This document shows positions 62,988-64,000 of a stretch of 64,000 nt of DNA, in pieces; within the stretch, counting starts at the first letter, position 1; each line of letters begins with the position of its first letter. The notes beneath the pieces were generated by a model. It was not told the origin of the DNA. It worked only from the letters and a program-made list of their open reading frames with translations, and searched no databases. Position numbers and translations under genes: made by a program. This stretch comes from Propioniciclava sinopodophylli (lineage in GTDB: Bacteria; Actinomycetota; Actinomycetes; Propionibacteriales; Propionibacteriaceae), in NCBI RefSeq assembly GCF_004324755.1, contig NZ_SDMQ01000002.1:248001-312000 (forward strand). Direction: 5' to 3'.

Positions 62988-63938
62988 ATGAGTTCCAGCA
63001 CGTTCCCTGACATCCCCGGCCAGCGGGGTTTCGCCACCACCCAGCAACTCCTGAAGGCCGGGGCGTCCGTCTCGCACCTGCAGCACCTCGTCCGCGTGGG
63101 CCGCAGGCCTTTACGAACCGTCTACTCGCGTGCCCCCGGCCCTTGGTCGGACGCCGACCTCCTCTTGGCGGCCACACTCTGGGCTGGGCCACGATCCATC
63201 GTGACGGGAGTGCACGCGCTGCACCTGCATGGCTTCGCGCAGGGACACGACGCCCCGCCTGTCGCGACCCTCCTGGTACCCCAGACCTGTCGGACACGCA
63301 TGCGCGCCGCTGGGTACGAGACGCTGCGGACCAAACGTCTCCCCCGAGCGGTCATGATCCAGGACGTGCGTGCGGCGCCCATCGAGCGGGCACTCGCGGA
63401 TGCGATGCGACTGCGGCAGCTGACCGACCACCAACTGCGAGGGATCTGCCTTGCGGCGCTCCAGAACCGGCGCACGACGGCTGACCGCGTCACGCGAGAG
63501 ATCGAGTGCGGACGCCCCAACGCGGACGGAGGCATGGTCCGAGCCGTCCTGGACTACCGGCGGGGTGCATGGTCCGTGCCCGAGGCGCAGCTGGCCGCTG
63601 CCGTCCGTGAGCACCCAACCCTGCCTGCCATGCTCCTGAACCCGCGCTTGACCACCACCGACGACAAGCTCATCGGCAAGCCCGACGGCTTCTTCCCCGA
63701 CGCAGGCGTCGTGGTGCAGGTTCACTCCCGCCAGTTCCACGAAGGCCACGATGAGGTGGAGGGAGATCGCTGGGCGTCCACCGTCGACCGCGACCTCGAC
63801 TACCAGACCTACGGGATGGTCGTCGTGCCGGTGACCCCGGCCACGATCCGCGACGACTTGCCACGCTACGTCGATCGACTGAGCGCAGTAGTCCGGCCTC
63901 GGCTGGGCTGGCAGTCGGGTCGTGTCCTGGTCGGCTGA
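62988..63938 (+). CDS. AbiEi-like/DUF559-like protein
   Basis: 316 residues. The N-terminal half (about 5-110: GFATTQQLLKAGASVSHLQHLVRVGRRPLRTVYSRAPG) is a winged-helix segment like AbiEi-type antitoxin domains in many actinobacterial proteins. The C-terminal part reads IGKPDGFFPDAGVVVQVHSRQFHEGHDEVE, the spacing of a Vsr/DUF559 endonuclease-like fold, but the usual E-V-D pair is Q-V-H here. ATG 62988 is chosen over GTG 62961. It lies between inverted palindromic repeats. No partner toxin gene is visible. Confidence 0.7.
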   Translation: MSSSTFPDIPGQRGFATTQQLLKAGASVSHLQHLVRVGRRPLRTVYSRAPGPWSDADLLLAATLWAGPRSIVTGVHALHLHGFAQGHDAPPVATLLVPQTCRTRMRAAGYETLRTKRLPRAVMIQDVRAAPIERALADAMRLRQLTDHQLRGICLAALQNRRTTADRVTREIECGRPNADGGMVRAVLDYRRGAWSVPEAQLAAAVREHPTLPAMLLNPRLTTTDDKLIGKPDGFFPDAGVVVQVHSRQFHEGHDEVEGDRWASTVDRDLDYQTYGMVVVPVTPATIRDDLPRYVDRLSAVVRPRLGWQSGRVLVG

Positions 63939-63967
63939 GCCGATCCTCTGGGACGAGACCACCCCCG

Positions 63968-64000
63968 GTGTGCGCTTCGAGCTCACAAAACTAGCGCTAC
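63968..64000. repeat. Palindromic repeat element, copy 2 (cut by the window edge)
   Basis: GTGTGCGCTTCGAGCTCACA then AAACTAGCGCTAC matches the reverse complement of 62861-62893 with only a few differences. The second arm would lie beyond the window. Confidence 0.85.

Overview
This 64 kb window is very GC-rich and densely coded. The gene content is that of a Gram-positive actinomycete: DprE1/DprE2, GlnE with a GlnA2-type glutamine synthetase, an MscR-like DUF3117 protein, actinobacterial DapD and GlgA, TatB, RNase P RNA of bacterial type A, and many promoters that place the start codon 6-7 bases after a TAnnnT box (leaderless transcripts). The lack of mycolate genes and the style of the surface proteins suggest Propionibacteriaceae or a near relative, but that is inference. 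No tRNA, 16S/23S rRNA, CRISPR array or phage module was seen.

Layout. 0-6 kb: a partial alanine/sodium symporter, then dprE2, dprE1 and glnE on the minus strand. 6-11.5 kb: a MacAB-like operon with two different membrane-fusion adaptors bracketing the ABC ATPase and permease, followed by a sterol-carrier-like protein. 11.5-22.8 kb: a GNAT protein, glnA2, a small acidic protein, map, a class IV aminotransferase, rnpB, an RNB-type exoribonuclease, a C4 zinc-ribbon coiled-coil protein, a histidine phosphatase, an aminopeptidase P, CorA and a TrpB2-type PLP enzyme. 22.9-29.7 kb: a stress protein, a CitE-like lyase, GNAT, OsmC, Mrp, DUF1003, an MgtE-N/CBS protein and tatB. 29.7-41.4 kb: dapA, an O-methyltransferase, glgC/glgA, DUF3117, a DivIVA-like protein, a LOG-family protein, dapE, a membrane protein, dapD, a lysozyme-fold protein, dapC and ferredoxin. 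The order recalls the M. tuberculosis Rv1201c-Rv1233c neighbourhood, but sigE-rseA-htrA are absent and dapA sits there instead. 41.4-52.5 kb: VanW protein, transketolase, an MFS carrier, pullulanase, and a MarR regulator divergent from an ABC exporter.

The accessory region is 52.6-64 kb. It holds a Tat-exported protein with a Thr-rich C-terminal repeat tail, two adjacent glycosyltransferase-like genes of less GC-biased codon use, and a complete IS21-family element (55567-58152) with a 6-bp target duplication that splits the second glycosyltransferase gene. Removing the element restores the reading frame exactly; a further one-base frameshift breaks the same gene near its end. A Zur-like palindrome controls a zinc ABC importer, followed by a CtaA/COX15-like protein. 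The window ends with a DUF559-like gene flanked by inverted copies of a palindromic repeat.

How the genes fit together: dapA, dapE, dapD and dapC cover four steps of the succinylase route to diaminopimelate and lysine. glgC, glgA and the pullulanase serve glycogen synthesis and debranching. glnE and glnA2 belong to nitrogen control, though the local glutamine synthetase lacks the tyrosine that GlnE modifies. The most unusual items are the Tat substrate/glycosyltransferase locus, the two opposed 22-bp repeat arrays upstream of tkt, and the palindromic repeats around the last gene.
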